Of a DNA stretch of 64,000 bases, positions 33,704 to 42,031 are shown one piece after another. A program made the translations under genes and the position numbers. Source of the stretch: Sphingobacterium lumbrici (lineage in GTDB: Bacteria; Bacteroidota; Bacteroidia; Sphingobacteriales; Sphingobacteriaceae); the NCBI RefSeq assembly GCF_006476045.1, contig NZ_SRZY01000028.1, positions 204,171-268,170 of the forward strand, written 5' to 3'. The notes under the pieces were generated by a model that worked only from the letters and a program-made list of their open reading frames with translations, was not told where the DNA came from and made no database searches. The first letter of the stretch is position 1, and each line of letters opens with the position of its first letter.

Positions 33704-34633
33704 TTATGCTGTTTGTTTTGCTATCTCGATAGTTTTGGGAAATAGGATATTATTTTCCAGATGGATATGTTGGAATAGATCTGCTTCAAATTCCTTTATT
33801 TTTTCGTACAGGTAAGTGTATGAATTACAGGCGTTGGCTGGCAGGGTATAGTCTTTTGTCAGTGCCCTGAAGCGGCGTAGTTCTTCTCCTGCGGATTCGT
33901 GCTCATGTTCCATCGCCTGTATGATTTCTTCAACCTGCTTCTCGGTGTACTCGTCTTTCTCAGATTGTTTGATGAATGGGAATAGTTTTTCTTCTTCTTT
34001 TTGAAGGTGCTGATACAGGTCTTCCATCAGATCGTGCAGTTCTTCGGCAAGTGTAATGAGCTCATTGTGCTCGGCTCCGTGGCGTACGGCAACCTTATCG
34101 GCCAATTGCTCAATAATAGGTCCTTGCTCACGAATATACTTGTGGTGGATATTATAGATATAATCGGCTAAAAATCCGAGATCCCAGGTGGAATAATCGT
34201 GTTGTGTACCATTTGATGGCATTGATGTGCTTTTTTCCAGCTCTTGGAGCAATTGCTCTTTGTTCAACCCAACAGATTGGGCGGCTTCTTGTAGTGTTTT
34301 TTTTCCGCCACAGCAGAAATCAATGCCGAGTTTTTTGAAAACTTCTGCCTTTTTGATATCCTTTGCTGCTATCTCGCCGACAGTAGGCGAGCCGTCTTGG
34401 ACAGCAGGCTTGGCAATGTTGACACGCCAATATTCGGGGCCTGACTCCAGGTACTCCCAAGTGAAGATATTTCCGCGTTCGCCTAAGAGCTGATAGTACA
34501 AAGGCTTGGGATCATGATCATTGAGGATACAAAAACTTTCTCCCTGCTCTAAGCTGTCAAAATGATCGAAAATAGTGGGATGTTTGAGCCTCGGCTCAAT
34601 ACGGGTTACATCTAAAATTGCTGTTTTTATCAT
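33704..34633 (-). CDS. RIC/ScdA di-iron cluster repair protein with DUF2249 head
   Basis: 309 residues. The first 75 residues form a DUF2249 domain (FDSLEQGESFCILNDHDPKP, WEYLESGPEYWRV). The ScdA_N domain follows with its CC motif (TVGEIAAKDIKKAEVFKKLG, IDFCCGGKKT), then a hemerythrin-type di-iron domain (HHKYIREQGP, HGAEHNELI, LQKEEEKLFPFIKQ, MEHEHESAGEE, HIHLENNILFPK). RIC proteins repair iron-sulfur clusters damaged by NO or peroxide. It is cotranscribed toward the DUF1858/2249 gene, and the nosY stop is 103 bp upstream. Confidence 0.9.
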   Translation of the reverse strand: MIKTAILDVTRIEPRLKHPTIFDHFDSLEQGESFCILNDHDPKPLYYQLLGERGNIFTWEYLESGPEYWRVNIAKPAVQDGSPTVGEIAAKDIKKAEVFKKLGIDFCCGGKKTLQEAAQSVGLNKEQLLQELEKSTSMPSNGTQHDYSTWDLGFLADYIYNIHHKYIREQGPIIEQLADKVAVRHGAEHNELITLAEELHDLMEDLYQHLQKEEEKLFPFIKQSEKDEYTEKQVEEIIQAMEHEHESAGEELRRFRALTKDYTLPANACNSYTYLYEKIKEFEADLFQHIHLENNILFPKTIEIAKQTA

Positions 34634-34667
34634 GGCTATATGTATTTAATGTATAATTTTTAATTTC

Positions 34668-34723
34668 TTAACCTCTTAACCTTCTAACCTTCTAACCTCT
34701 TAACCCTTTAACTCCATTAACCT
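34668..34723. repeat. Degenerate tandem TTAACCTTC units
   Basis: Six to seven imperfect units of about 8 bp (ttaacctc, ttaaccttc, taaccttc, taacctc, ttaaccct) fill the gap between nosY and the RIC gene. A short run of the same word occurs at 18473-18494. Such pyrimidine-rich runs are probably short tandem expansions; a regulatory role is not evident. Confidence 0.6.
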
Positions 34724-34736
34724 TTCCACTTCTTCT

Positions 34737-35504
34737 TTACAAATCTTTCTTTTTAAAAAAGCGCATAGACAGCCACAGTGGCAGTGCAAGCCACAGTACC
34801 ATAATGGTTGCTGTGATGATCATTCCTGCATCTGTACCGAAGAAACTGCGGAATATAGCACCCGTATAACCCATCATGGCGGACAGGTCTACCTGAAGTA
34901 ATATCAGGATCCGACAAAGATCAATCGGATTGAGCATGGATACTGCAATCATCGCGCTTTCAATCGGGTAGTCAGAAAACTGAAACAAGAGAAAGAGCAC
35001 AAGGGCATCAAACAACAGGGCGAAATACAGCCAAAGAAGGATGGCTAATCCGATTCCCTTGGCTTTGTCCCGGATACGGACTGCCGCCGACAGGGAAATA
35101 GAAACGAAAATGATCGATAATGCCATTCCGCTGATGATGAGTGTGATGCCGGAAATGCTATAGGAATAAAACAGTATAGGAATTCCTACGCCGATCAGGA
35201 AAGCTAAGCCCATCGCGGCTGCCAGGCCTATGAAGATGCTTATCCAGATACTTTGCCGCCGAAGCGGTTGGCTGACTAATAGTTCGATAAATTCGCTGCT
35301 GTTGTATAGGTAGATGGTCGGAAAAATAGTACTAACCAAAGGTACAACAAGCAATACGATGTTAAGTAGGCTTACTACACCTTTGTCGGCATTGTCTTCC
35401 ATGCTAAAAATACTGATCGATAGCGCTAGTAATACAAGCGTGTAGACGATGATAGTACGGCTTTTGAGAATATCTGCTATGACATATTTGATGATCTTCT
35501 TCAT
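34737..35504 (-). CDS. nosY: NosY-type ABC permease
   Basis: 255 residues with six membrane helices, starting with a cytoplasmic segment (KKIIKYVIADILKSRTIIVY) and ending in the charged RFFKKKDL. The ABC-2 core (SSEFIELLVSQPLRRQSIWI) matches NosY, the membrane subunit of the NosDFY complex that assists copper delivery to the CuZ site of N2O reductase. It lies 21 bp downstream of nosF. Confidence 0.9.
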   Translation of the reverse strand: MKKIIKYVIADILKSRTIIVYTLVLLALSISIFSMEDNADKGVVSLLNIVLLVVPLVSTIFPTIYLYNSSEFIELLVSQPLRRQSIWISIFIGLAAAMGLAFLIGVGIPILFYSYSISGITLIISGMALSIIFVSISLSAAVRIRDKAKGIGLAILLWLYFALLFDALVLFLLFQFSDYPIESAMIAVSMLNPIDLCRILILLQVDLSAMMGYTGAIFRSFFGTDAGMIITATIMVLWLALPLWLSMRFFKKKDL

Positions 35505-35525
35505 GTTTTCTGTTGCAATAGAAGG

Positions 35526-36233
35526 TTATTGATGCGACATGACGTGCGCAATGGCTTTGGATAGTCTGTCGGTACCGGTGGATGCCTTGAGGTCGTCAAG
35601 TGTCTGGTGAAAGCGCGACTTACCATCCTGCATGTAAATTACTTCGGAAACGAGGTCGTCAAGCTCACTCAGTACATGAGAGGTGATTATAATCAATTTG
35701 TCTTTTTGTTTTTCTGCACGTATTTTTTCTTTAAGGATTTCAGTAGAAAGGGGATCAAGTCCGGCGGTGGGCTCATCGAGTATGAGTACGCTTGGATTAA
35801 ATATAAAAGCTAAACATGCGCTTACCTTTTGTCGTGTGCCTCCGGATAGGGTGCGCATTCTTTTATCCATTATCTGTGCGATCTGGAAGGCTGTAATCAG
35901 ATCTGTATCCAATTCATGTTCAGGTATCTTACGGATATCTTTCATCATGTCGAGTACCTGACCGATGGTCATGTTGTCGGGATACCGACCGATCTGTGGC
36001 ATATAACCAATCTCTTTTCGGTATTCCCATTTATGTGCCGTATCTTTTTCCTGAAACAGGATTTTACCCGACTGTGGTACGACCATACCTAAAATACTTT
36101 TGATTAATGTGGTCTTACCGCTTCCGTTGGGGCCGATTAATGCAATACATTGGCCGCCTTTCAGGGAAAGGTTGATATCGTTCAAGACGGTGAGCTTTCC
36201 GAATCGCTTGTGTATGTGCTGTATCTGGATCAT
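35526..36233 (-). CDS. nosF: NosF-type ABC ATPase
   Basis: 235 residues with Walker A GPNGSGKTTLIKSI, Q-loop MPQIGRYPDNM, signature LSGGTRQKVSACLAF, Walker B SVLILDEPTAGLDP and an H-loop in TSHVLSEL. It energises NosDFY. The start ATGA overlaps the nosD stop by 4 bp. Confidence 0.93.
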   Translation of the reverse strand: MIQIQHIHKRFGKLTVLNDINLSLKGGQCIALIGPNGSGKTTLIKSILGMVVPQSGKILFQEKDTAHKWEYRKEIGYMPQIGRYPDNMTIGQVLDMMKDIRKIPEHELDTDLITAFQIAQIMDKRMRTLSGGTRQKVSACLAFIFNPSVLILDEPTAGLDPLSTEILKEKIRAEKQKDKLIIITSHVLSELDDLVSEVIYMQDGKSRFHQTLDDLKASTGTDRLSKAIAHVMSHQ

Positions 36234-37477
36234 AATGCTACTGATTTCATTAGTGGACTATCGTCTTTGAGATGCTCAGGGGTTAGGCTCGGTAGTACGC
36301 GTTCGGTACGGTCAAATAACGTGACTATAAAACTTCGAAAAAGTAACATCGCGGTTGGATAACGCTCAACGATCATAGAAAAGAGGCTTACCGGACGGTA
36401 AGGTACATTGCCCTTGCCATCTTTATCGAGGTCATATCCTTCGTATTTGTCCCAATAATTATGCTCAAAGCGATTAAGCATCAAGCTGCCATTGGTGGCG
36501 ACATCAAATGTGTTGTGGATAAAATTATTGAATTTCAGTATGTTATCCATGCAGCTTGACTGTATTTTGAGCCCCCATCCATTGCCCTCGAACAGGTTGT
36601 AGGTGATCTGTATGCGGTTACTTCCTTCCATAAAAATCCCTGTTGTATTACGGGAAAAGGTGTTGTTCAAAATATGGCTGTCGGTAATGTCCTTTAGTAA
36701 GAGTGCGTATGCTGCATCTCCCCAGTTTTCTTCGAATATATTGTGTTCCATTCGTACACGCTTGGTGTACATGACCGCTACACCGGCACCGTTGTGACGA
36801 AAGGTATTATGATAGTAACCGTTGTCGTGTGAAAACATAAAATGAAGACCATACCGGAGGTTTTTCAGGGAAAGATTGTTTCGTACATCGGTATGGGTCA
36901 CAAATTCAAGATAGATGCCATCGCGATGTCCTATAATCTGATTGTCGCTAATCTCCAGACTATCAGATTTCCAGGCGTGTATGCCGTTGCCGTTTAATTG
37001 TTCGGTTTTACCATATGCCTGTAACCTGTTATTTTGAAATACACATTTTTTGGATGCTTGCGCATAAATGCCGAAAAAATTGTCGTCCAGCGTATTGTCA
37101 ATAAGCGTAACGTGATGGGTGTCGTAGATTTTAATCCCTGCGATGTCGTTGATCGAAGATTGACCCGACCGTTGGACGGTTAGTCCTTTGATCGTAACAT
37201 GTGATGAATAGATCGCTATCGGCTCATATTTTTTCTCACCATCGATGATGGGTTGATCCACTCCGATAATAACGAGTTTTTTACGAATTTGAAGGTTTCC
37301 TTCCCGATAGAGACCACTGTGTATATATAGCGTATCGCCATCGGAAGCCTGTTCAATAGCCTGACGGATGGATGTTACAGCCATTTGTTTGCCGATATGA
37401 ATGGTAGCGGCACGTGAGGTGCCGGCTACCATCAAGCAAAGACATGAATTTAATATATACAAAAGGTATCTGTTCAT
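36230..37477 (-). CDS. nosD: Periplasmic copper-handling beta-helix protein NosD
   Basis: 415 residues: a signal peptide (YLLYILNSCLCLMVAGTSRA) and a right-handed parallel beta-helix with repeated coils (LIDNTLDDNFFGIYAQASKK, ILNNTFSRNTTGIFMEGSNR, ITYNLFEGNGWGLKIQSS). CASH/NosD repeats hold this family together. NosD is the periplasmic subunit of NosDFY and is needed for maturation of the CuZ centre. It is 12 bp downstream of nosL. Confidence 0.94.
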   Translation of the reverse strand: MNRYLLYILNSCLCLMVAGTSRAATIHIGKQMAVTSIRQAIEQASDGDTLYIHSGLYREGNLQIRKKLVIIGVDQPIIDGEKKYEPIAIYSSHVTIKGLTVQRSGQSSINDIAGIKIYDTHHVTLIDNTLDDNFFGIYAQASKKCVFQNNRLQAYGKTEQLNGNGIHAWKSDSLEISDNQIIGHRDGIYLEFVTHTDVRNNLSLKNLRYGLHFMFSHDNGYYHNTFRHNGAGVAVMYTKRVRMEHNIFEENWGDAAYALLLKDITDSHILNNTFSRNTTGIFMEGSNRIQITYNLFEGNGWGLKIQSSCMDNILKFNNFIHNTFDVATNGSLMLNRFEHNYWDKYEGYDLDKDGKGNVPYRPVSLFSMIVERYPTAMLLFRSFIVTLFDRTERVLPSLTPEHLKDDSPLMKSVAL

Positions 37478-37489
37478 GACAGGTAAAGG

Positions 37490-37942
37490 TTATTTCCAGA
37501 GATCATCCCAAATGAGTATATCGCCTGCGTGCTGCGCGCGTGCCTGCTCCATGTCTTTTTCGTTAGCAAAGGCGGCTATGTTGCCACGCATTGGGCTTTT
37601 AAGTGATTCACTTTTTAAAAGGAACATTTTTTCGGCAGGTAATAGTTTGTTGTCATTGCTATAGTCGGGAAGGTAGAAGCCGGCGACATCATCGCGCTTA
37701 ACTGTTCCTTCTTTAACAAATGCAATCATGCACTTAACATCGTCGAAATTGTAAGCACGACCTTTTTTTGTTACCAACTGAGCGCCGAAACGCGGATCGC
37801 TTACCGTCATCTTGCAGTAGGCACATTGGTCTTGTCCGTATCGGATCGGCTTTGGACCGGCGCTGCTATTGCAGGCCTGTACAATCAGAAACAATAGGGA
37901 TATCAGCCCAATGGTGTATGATAATATGTTTTTTGGTTTCAT
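37490..37942 (-). CDS. nosL: Copper chaperone lipoprotein NosL
   Basis: 150 residues with a lipoprotein signal (ISLLFLIVQACNSSAG), then the Cu(I)-binding motif QDQCAYCKMTVSDPRFGAQL and the conserved VKCMIAF. NosL delivers copper to NosD/NosZ. It sits between the membrane protein gene and nosD in the usual gene order of clade II clusters. Confidence 0.93.
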   Translation of the reverse strand: MKPKNILSYTIGLISLLFLIVQACNSSAGPKPIRYGQDQCAYCKMTVSDPRFGAQLVTKKGRAYNFDDVKCMIAFVKEGTVKRDDVAGFYLPDYSNDNKLLPAEKMFLLKSESLKSPMRGNIAAFANEKDMEQARAQHAGDILIWDDLWK

Positions 37943-37976
37943 CTGTTTATTTTATTTATTGTTTTTAATCATGGTA

Positions 37977-38567
37977 TTAGCCTCTGTTCGTTGAGAGTCG
38001 CCATTCGCGGTATGCGCAATACAATAAAAGCACCCCGCAAGTGAAAACGATCCAGCCACCGATATCGGGTATGGAGTAGGCACCAAAGTTGAGGAGTTGC
38101 TTGTAGCCAATCAATGGAGGCTGGTAAGCCATGCCCGGTACTTTGATAGGTGCGTCATCACTGAGGTTGTGACCGTAATCGTATTCCCAAAACCAGAAGT
38201 CGACCATGGCTACGATGCCAAATAGAAGAAAGGCTCCCAACAGGATATACATCCACTTGCGTCTGGCCAGTAGACCGACAACGATAAATGTGAGGGCATA
38301 TATTCCTATAATATAGGGTAATACCGTGAATTCTACGAAATCATCGGCATGTAGTGTTTTCATGCCGATGTAGTGATTAAGCCCATTAATAATCTCGACC
38401 TGCCCGTCTAATTTATAGCTATAGATATGGAGCGCTAAGCCTTCCGGATATTGTGCGGCATCAAGTTCGATCCGCCATATCGGCAGAAAGATTACCGCAA
38501 GCAGCGCTATACCACATAGCAGAAGTATGATGCGGTGTATTGATTTTATGGGATGGTATGCTTTCAC
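37977..38567 (-). CDS. nos-cluster integral membrane protein
   Basis: 196 residues with about five membrane helices: one near the N terminus (IILLCGIALLAVIFLPIW), a pair in the middle and one at the C terminus (GWIVFTCGVLLLYCAYREW). A periplasmic loop contains YSYKLDGQVEIINGLNHYIG. Proteins of this type are regularly found between nosZ and nosL in Bacteroidota clusters, but no activity has been shown to my knowledge. It lies 11 bp after nosZ. Confidence 0.75.
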   Translation of the reverse strand: MKAYHPIKSIHRIILLLCGIALLAVIFLPIWRIELDAAQYPEGLALHIYSYKLDGQVEIINGLNHYIGMKTLHADDFVEFTVLPYIIGIYALTFIVVGLLARRKWMYILLGAFLLFGIVAMVDFWFWEYDYGHNLSDDAPIKVPGMAYQPPLIGYKQLLNFGAYSIPDIGGWIVFTCGVLLLYCAYREWRLSTNRG

Positions 38568-38578
38568 GTTATTTTGAT

Positions 38579-40564
38579 TTATTGTGTGTCTGCAGGTTGA
38601 TTTGTACCGACACTAAATGTGATAGGAACTTTACTTCCTTTTGGTGATACACGTACATAACCCGACATTTCCTGATGTAGCGCGCTACAGAAATCGGTAC
38701 AGTACATTGGGAAAATTCCGATACGGTCGGGTACCCATTTCAAGGTTTGTGTCTCTCCCGGCATAACCAATAGTTCGCCATTATTGGCTCCTTTGATCGC
38801 AAAACCGTGTGGCATATCCCAATCTTGTTCTATATTGGTGACATGGAAGTAGACTTCATCACCCATTTGGATCCCTTCGATATTATCCGGGGTAAAGTGT
38901 GAACGGATGGTCGTGAGGTAAACATGGACTTTATTACCTTTTCGTTCTACCTTTGCAGCGGACTCGCCGTTGGTAAAGTATGGATGCTTATTTTCTTCCA
39001 GTTTGAAGATCTTGACGGATTTATCTTTTATTTTTTCGGCTCGTATAGCTTGGGCATAGTGCGGTTCGCCGATGGTCGGAAAATCGAGAATAAGCTGCAT
39101 CTTATCACCTGTGATATCATAGAGCTGTGCACTATGAGCCAATTCGGGTCCGGTTGGCAAGAACCGGTCTTTCGTAATTTTGTTGTAAGCGACAACGTAT
39201 TTTGCATCCGGATTTTTAGTGTCACCTCCGGGGATCATTAAATGTCCTACGGAATAGAAGGTCGGAACCCGATCGAGTATTTTTAGATCTTTGATGTTCC
39301 ATTTAACAAGCTCGGATGACACGAAGAAGGACGTAATGGCGTTTCCTTTTCCGTCAAATTCGGTATGTAACGGACCTAAACCTGGTTTTTCGACTTCACC
39401 ATGTAATGCAGCTTCATATTTGATGACGGGTATGCCTGCAAACTCACCTTCGAAAGATTTACTCTCAATTGCTTTTTGCATCTTACTGAAAGAGAATACC
39501 GGAATCAAAGCGGCTAATTTTCCGCTGCTTACAATATATTCGCCTGTAGGATCCACGTCTACACCATGGGGCGATTTAGGGCAGGGAATGAAGTAGCAAA
39601 GTCCTTCGAGCTCGGCCGAATTTAATACAATGACCTCATTTTTGATCGTAGAGGTAGATGTATGGCTGGCTTCGTCATAGATGTTGTGTGCATATTTAAC
39701 ATTGCTTACTTTTTTGCCTTTCCCGGCCTTTAGGTATTCTTCTGCTTTTTTCCAATTGACCGCCAAGACAAAATCTTTGTCATTTTTCGAAGCATTCACT
39801 TCTAACAGGGTATTGGCCTGCTCGGTATTGTAAGTCGAAAAGAAAAACCATCCATGGGATACTCCTTTGCCCGCACGGCTCAAATCAAAATTTACACCGG
39901 GGGTTTCGATCTGAAAGGCAATGTCCATATAGCCGTTTTCCTTATTAACACTGACAAAACTAAGTGTGCCTCTGAAATTCTTTTTGTACGTGTTGATGGC
40001 TATGTCGCTACCTTCACCGTCCATTGGTACACTAAAACGGGTACCGGCCACTACGTATTCTGTGTTTTCGGTGATGAAGGGTGAGGAGTGGTTACCTCCG
40101 CTATTGGGTAGTTCAAGGATCTCGACGGTACGGAATGTGGTGAGATCGATACGTGCTATCCGTGGTGTATTGTTGCCATTGACAAACACCCAACGACCAT
40201 CGTAGTCACCATCGGTTTTTGATAGCTGCACGTGGTGAAGGTCATCCCAAGGCACGGTGCCGTGTGATGTTTCTAACATGGGTTTGGTCTCTTCACTAAA
40301 GCCCCATCCTTTTTCGGGATCGAGTGAAAAAACGGGTATGACGCGGAACAATCTGCCAGACGGAAGGCCATAGACAGAGAGCTGTCCACTGAATCCACCG
40401 GATACAAAATTGTAAAATTCGTCATACTGCCCCGGTGCAACATAGCTTTTTTCAGCGGCACCTGCACTGACCGCACTGCCCGTTCCTTTGGGCTTACAGC
40501 CTTCGAATATTGTCGCTACTCCAAGTAGGGCAATAATACAGAGGAGAAATTGTTTTGGTTTCAT
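38579..40564 (-). CDS. nosZ: Nitrous oxide reductase, clade II type
   Basis: 661 residues from ATG 40564; the longer frame upstream enters the cytochrome gene. KPKQFLLCIIALLGVATIF precedes a lipobox-like EGC, so export is Sec-type and not Tat, as in clade II enzymes. The CuZ histidines lie in DLHHVQLSKT, GGNHSSPF, SPHGVDVDPTGE, GPLHTEFDGKG, VGHLMIP and GEPHYAQAI. The CuA motif is CTDFCSALHQEMSG with DMPHGFAI upstream. It reduces N2O to N2 in the periplasm with electrons from a c-type cytochrome encoded 43 bp upstream. All copper ligands that I can check are present. Confidence 0.96.
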   Translation of the reverse strand: MKPKQFLLCIIALLGVATIFEGCKPKGTGSAVSAGAAEKSYVAPGQYDEFYNFVSGGFSGQLSVYGLPSGRLFRVIPVFSLDPEKGWGFSEETKPMLETSHGTVPWDDLHHVQLSKTDGDYDGRWVFVNGNNTPRIARIDLTTFRTVEILELPNSGGNHSSPFITENTEYVVAGTRFSVPMDGEGSDIAINTYKKNFRGTLSFVSVNKENGYMDIAFQIETPGVNFDLSRAGKGVSHGWFFFSTYNTEQANTLLEVNASKNDKDFVLAVNWKKAEEYLKAGKGKKVSNVKYAHNIYDEASHTSTSTIKNEVIVLNSAELEGLCYFIPCPKSPHGVDVDPTGEYIVSSGKLAALIPVFSFSKMQKAIESKSFEGEFAGIPVIKYEAALHGEVEKPGLGPLHTEFDGKGNAITSFFVSSELVKWNIKDLKILDRVPTFYSVGHLMIPGGDTKNPDAKYVVAYNKITKDRFLPTGPELAHSAQLYDITGDKMQLILDFPTIGEPHYAQAIRAEKIKDKSVKIFKLEENKHPYFTNGESAAKVERKGNKVHVYLTTIRSHFTPDNIEGIQMGDEVYFHVTNIEQDWDMPHGFAIKGANNGELLVMPGETQTLKWVPDRIGIFPMYCTDFCSALHQEMSGYVRVSPKGSKVPITFSVGTNQPADTQ

Positions 40565-40607
40565 ATATAAATAATTTGTTCTTGAATGGAGATATGGAAT
40601 GTCCGGA

Positions 40608-41084
40608 TTATTCTTGTAAGCCATCATTCTGACGCATGAACTCCAGAATCTTGCGGGCATCATCGTCGCTTAGATTTTGGTTAGGCATACGAACCAGACA
40701 GAGTTCAAGCTGTGCTTGTAATTCAGGATCTTTGTCGATCATGGGGTCCGGATTGGTAATAAAATTCATGATCCAATGAGGTTTATGCTTTTGTGTTACT
40801 CCGCTCCAACCGGGACCAACGAGTCTCTCGGTTGTATATTTGTGGCAACTGGCACACTTGAGGTTGGCAATGGTGTGTCCTTCTGTGGCCATTTTTGCAT
40901 CTAATTTATCGCCGATATCTACTTTATCAAATTTGCCTTCACCGCGTTTTGGATCGTAATCGGATGCTCCCGGACTGTTGCTTTCCGATGTAGCAGTACT
41001 GCCTGCATGCTGTTGGTTGTTGCTATTGGAAGAACAGGCATATAGCATCATGCCTATCGCAACTAAAACAAATAACTTTTTCAT
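40608..41084 (-). CDS. c-type cytochrome lipoprotein of the nos cluster
   Basis: 158 residues from ATG 41084: lipoprotein signal (MKKLFVLVAIGMMLYACSS), a polar linker, heme-binding CASCH (KCASCHKYTTERLVGPGW) and a distal Met in CLVRMPNQNLSDDDA. It should pass electrons to NosZ. It is the first gene of the nos operon; a TAnnTTTG box lies 53 bp upstream. Confidence 0.9.
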   Translation of the reverse strand: MKKLFVLVAIGMMLYACSSNSNNQQHAGSTATSESNSPGASDYDPKRGEGKFDKVDIGDKLDAKMATEGHTIANLKCASCHKYTTERLVGPGWSGVTQKHKPHWIMNFITNPDPMIDKDPELQAQLELCLVRMPNQNLSDDDARKILEFMRQNDGLQE

Positions 41085-41136
41085 AATTTTTTCTATTCTC
41101 AATTCTATGTTATTAATTATTGTATGTACGCTGTTA

Positions 41137-41144
41137 CAAAGGTA
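41137..41144 (-). promoter_or_regulatory. -7 box candidate for the nos operon
   Basis: TACCTTTG read on the minus strand, 53 bp before the cytochrome c start. No TTG at -33 is seen, which would fit activation by the divergent Crp/Fnr regulator. A near-palindrome ttgataatatcag lies further upstream (about 41212) but is one base short of FNR spacing. Confidence 0.4.
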
Positions 41145-41359
41145 AGTGGAGATAAGAGCGGCATTTTATGCGTGGAATCATAAAGTGGAATGGGGTGTTG
41201 ATAATATCAGTTTTATAGTGCGTTGTTTTGTTGTTACTATCTGTTTATGAGTTTGTTGTGTTTTATTTTGATTGTAATCAGGTCGAATTGTGACGAGCGT
41301 CAGGATCTTGTTGCAAGGATCTCGTTAACTTCGTACAGTTCCCATTTAATAATGTCTGT

Positions 41360-41968
41360 ATGGTACCTTTAGAATTATTGTTAGACAAGGGGGCAGCTTA
41401 CCGTAAAGTAGCTGCGGGCGATGTTATTTTCAATGAAGGAGCCGTTGCAACTTATTATTACCAACTAACGGAAGGCCGGGTGCGATGGTGTACCATTAAC
41501 GCTGATGGGCGGGAAATACTCCATAAAGTGATCGATCCGGGAGAGAGTTTTGGTGAGTTTCCGTTATTTGATGACAAACCGTATGCAGCGAGCGCTGTTG
41601 CAGATACGCCCTGTACGATGCTGCGGTTATGTAAGTCGACTTTTCATGAGCTTTTAAAGGAATTCCCGGAGATTCATTTTGCATTTACCCAATCTTTGGT
41701 AAGTGATCTTCGGTTTAAGTTTATGCTTACGAGTATTTTATCGAGCAATAGTCCGGAGAATGTTGTCTCTAGCTTAATCCACTATTTCAATGATCGTGGC
41801 AAATTGATCTGCCAGGAATGTAATCGTTTGCTCTTGACCCGTCAGCAGCTGGCAAATATGACCGGACTACGTGTAGAAACGGTTATACGTGCTATTAAAC
41901 AAATGGAAAGGGAGGATAGACTCAGTATTGTGAAAGGTAAGGTCTTTATTCCGGCCGATGGGATTTGA
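41360..41968 (+). CDS. Crp/Fnr family regulator divergent to the nos operon
   Basis: 202 residues: effector barrel (AAGDVIFNEGAVATYYYQLT, then IDPGESFGEFPLFDDKPYAA) and winged HTH (LTRQQLANMTGLRVETVIRA). It has a CQEC pair at about residue 151, close to the HTH, but no N-terminal cluster cysteines. Divergent placement 275 bp from the nos cytochrome gene suggests control of the anaerobic block in response to NO or a redox signal, as for the NO-responsive Crp/Fnr branch. Confidence 0.9.
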   Translation: MVPLELLLDKGAAYRKVAAGDVIFNEGAVATYYYQLTEGRVRWCTINADGREILHKVIDPGESFGEFPLFDDKPYAASAVADTPCTMLRLCKSTFHELLKEFPEIHFAFTQSLVSDLRFKFMLTSILSSNSPENVVSSLIHYFNDRGKLICQECNRLLLTRQQLANMTGLRVETVIRAIKQMEREDRLSIVKGKVFIPADGI

Positions 41969-42031
41969 TCGGTTATAAAATATATGTTTCCAGTCATCAA
42001 ATGAAATCCGGATGAATTGTAATTTGTGAAT

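Noticed and set aside
41205..41230. FNR-like palindrome ttgataatatcag in the nos/Crp divergent region
   Set aside because: Half-sites are separated by three bases instead of four and the last base does not match; kept only as a hint in the promoter entry.
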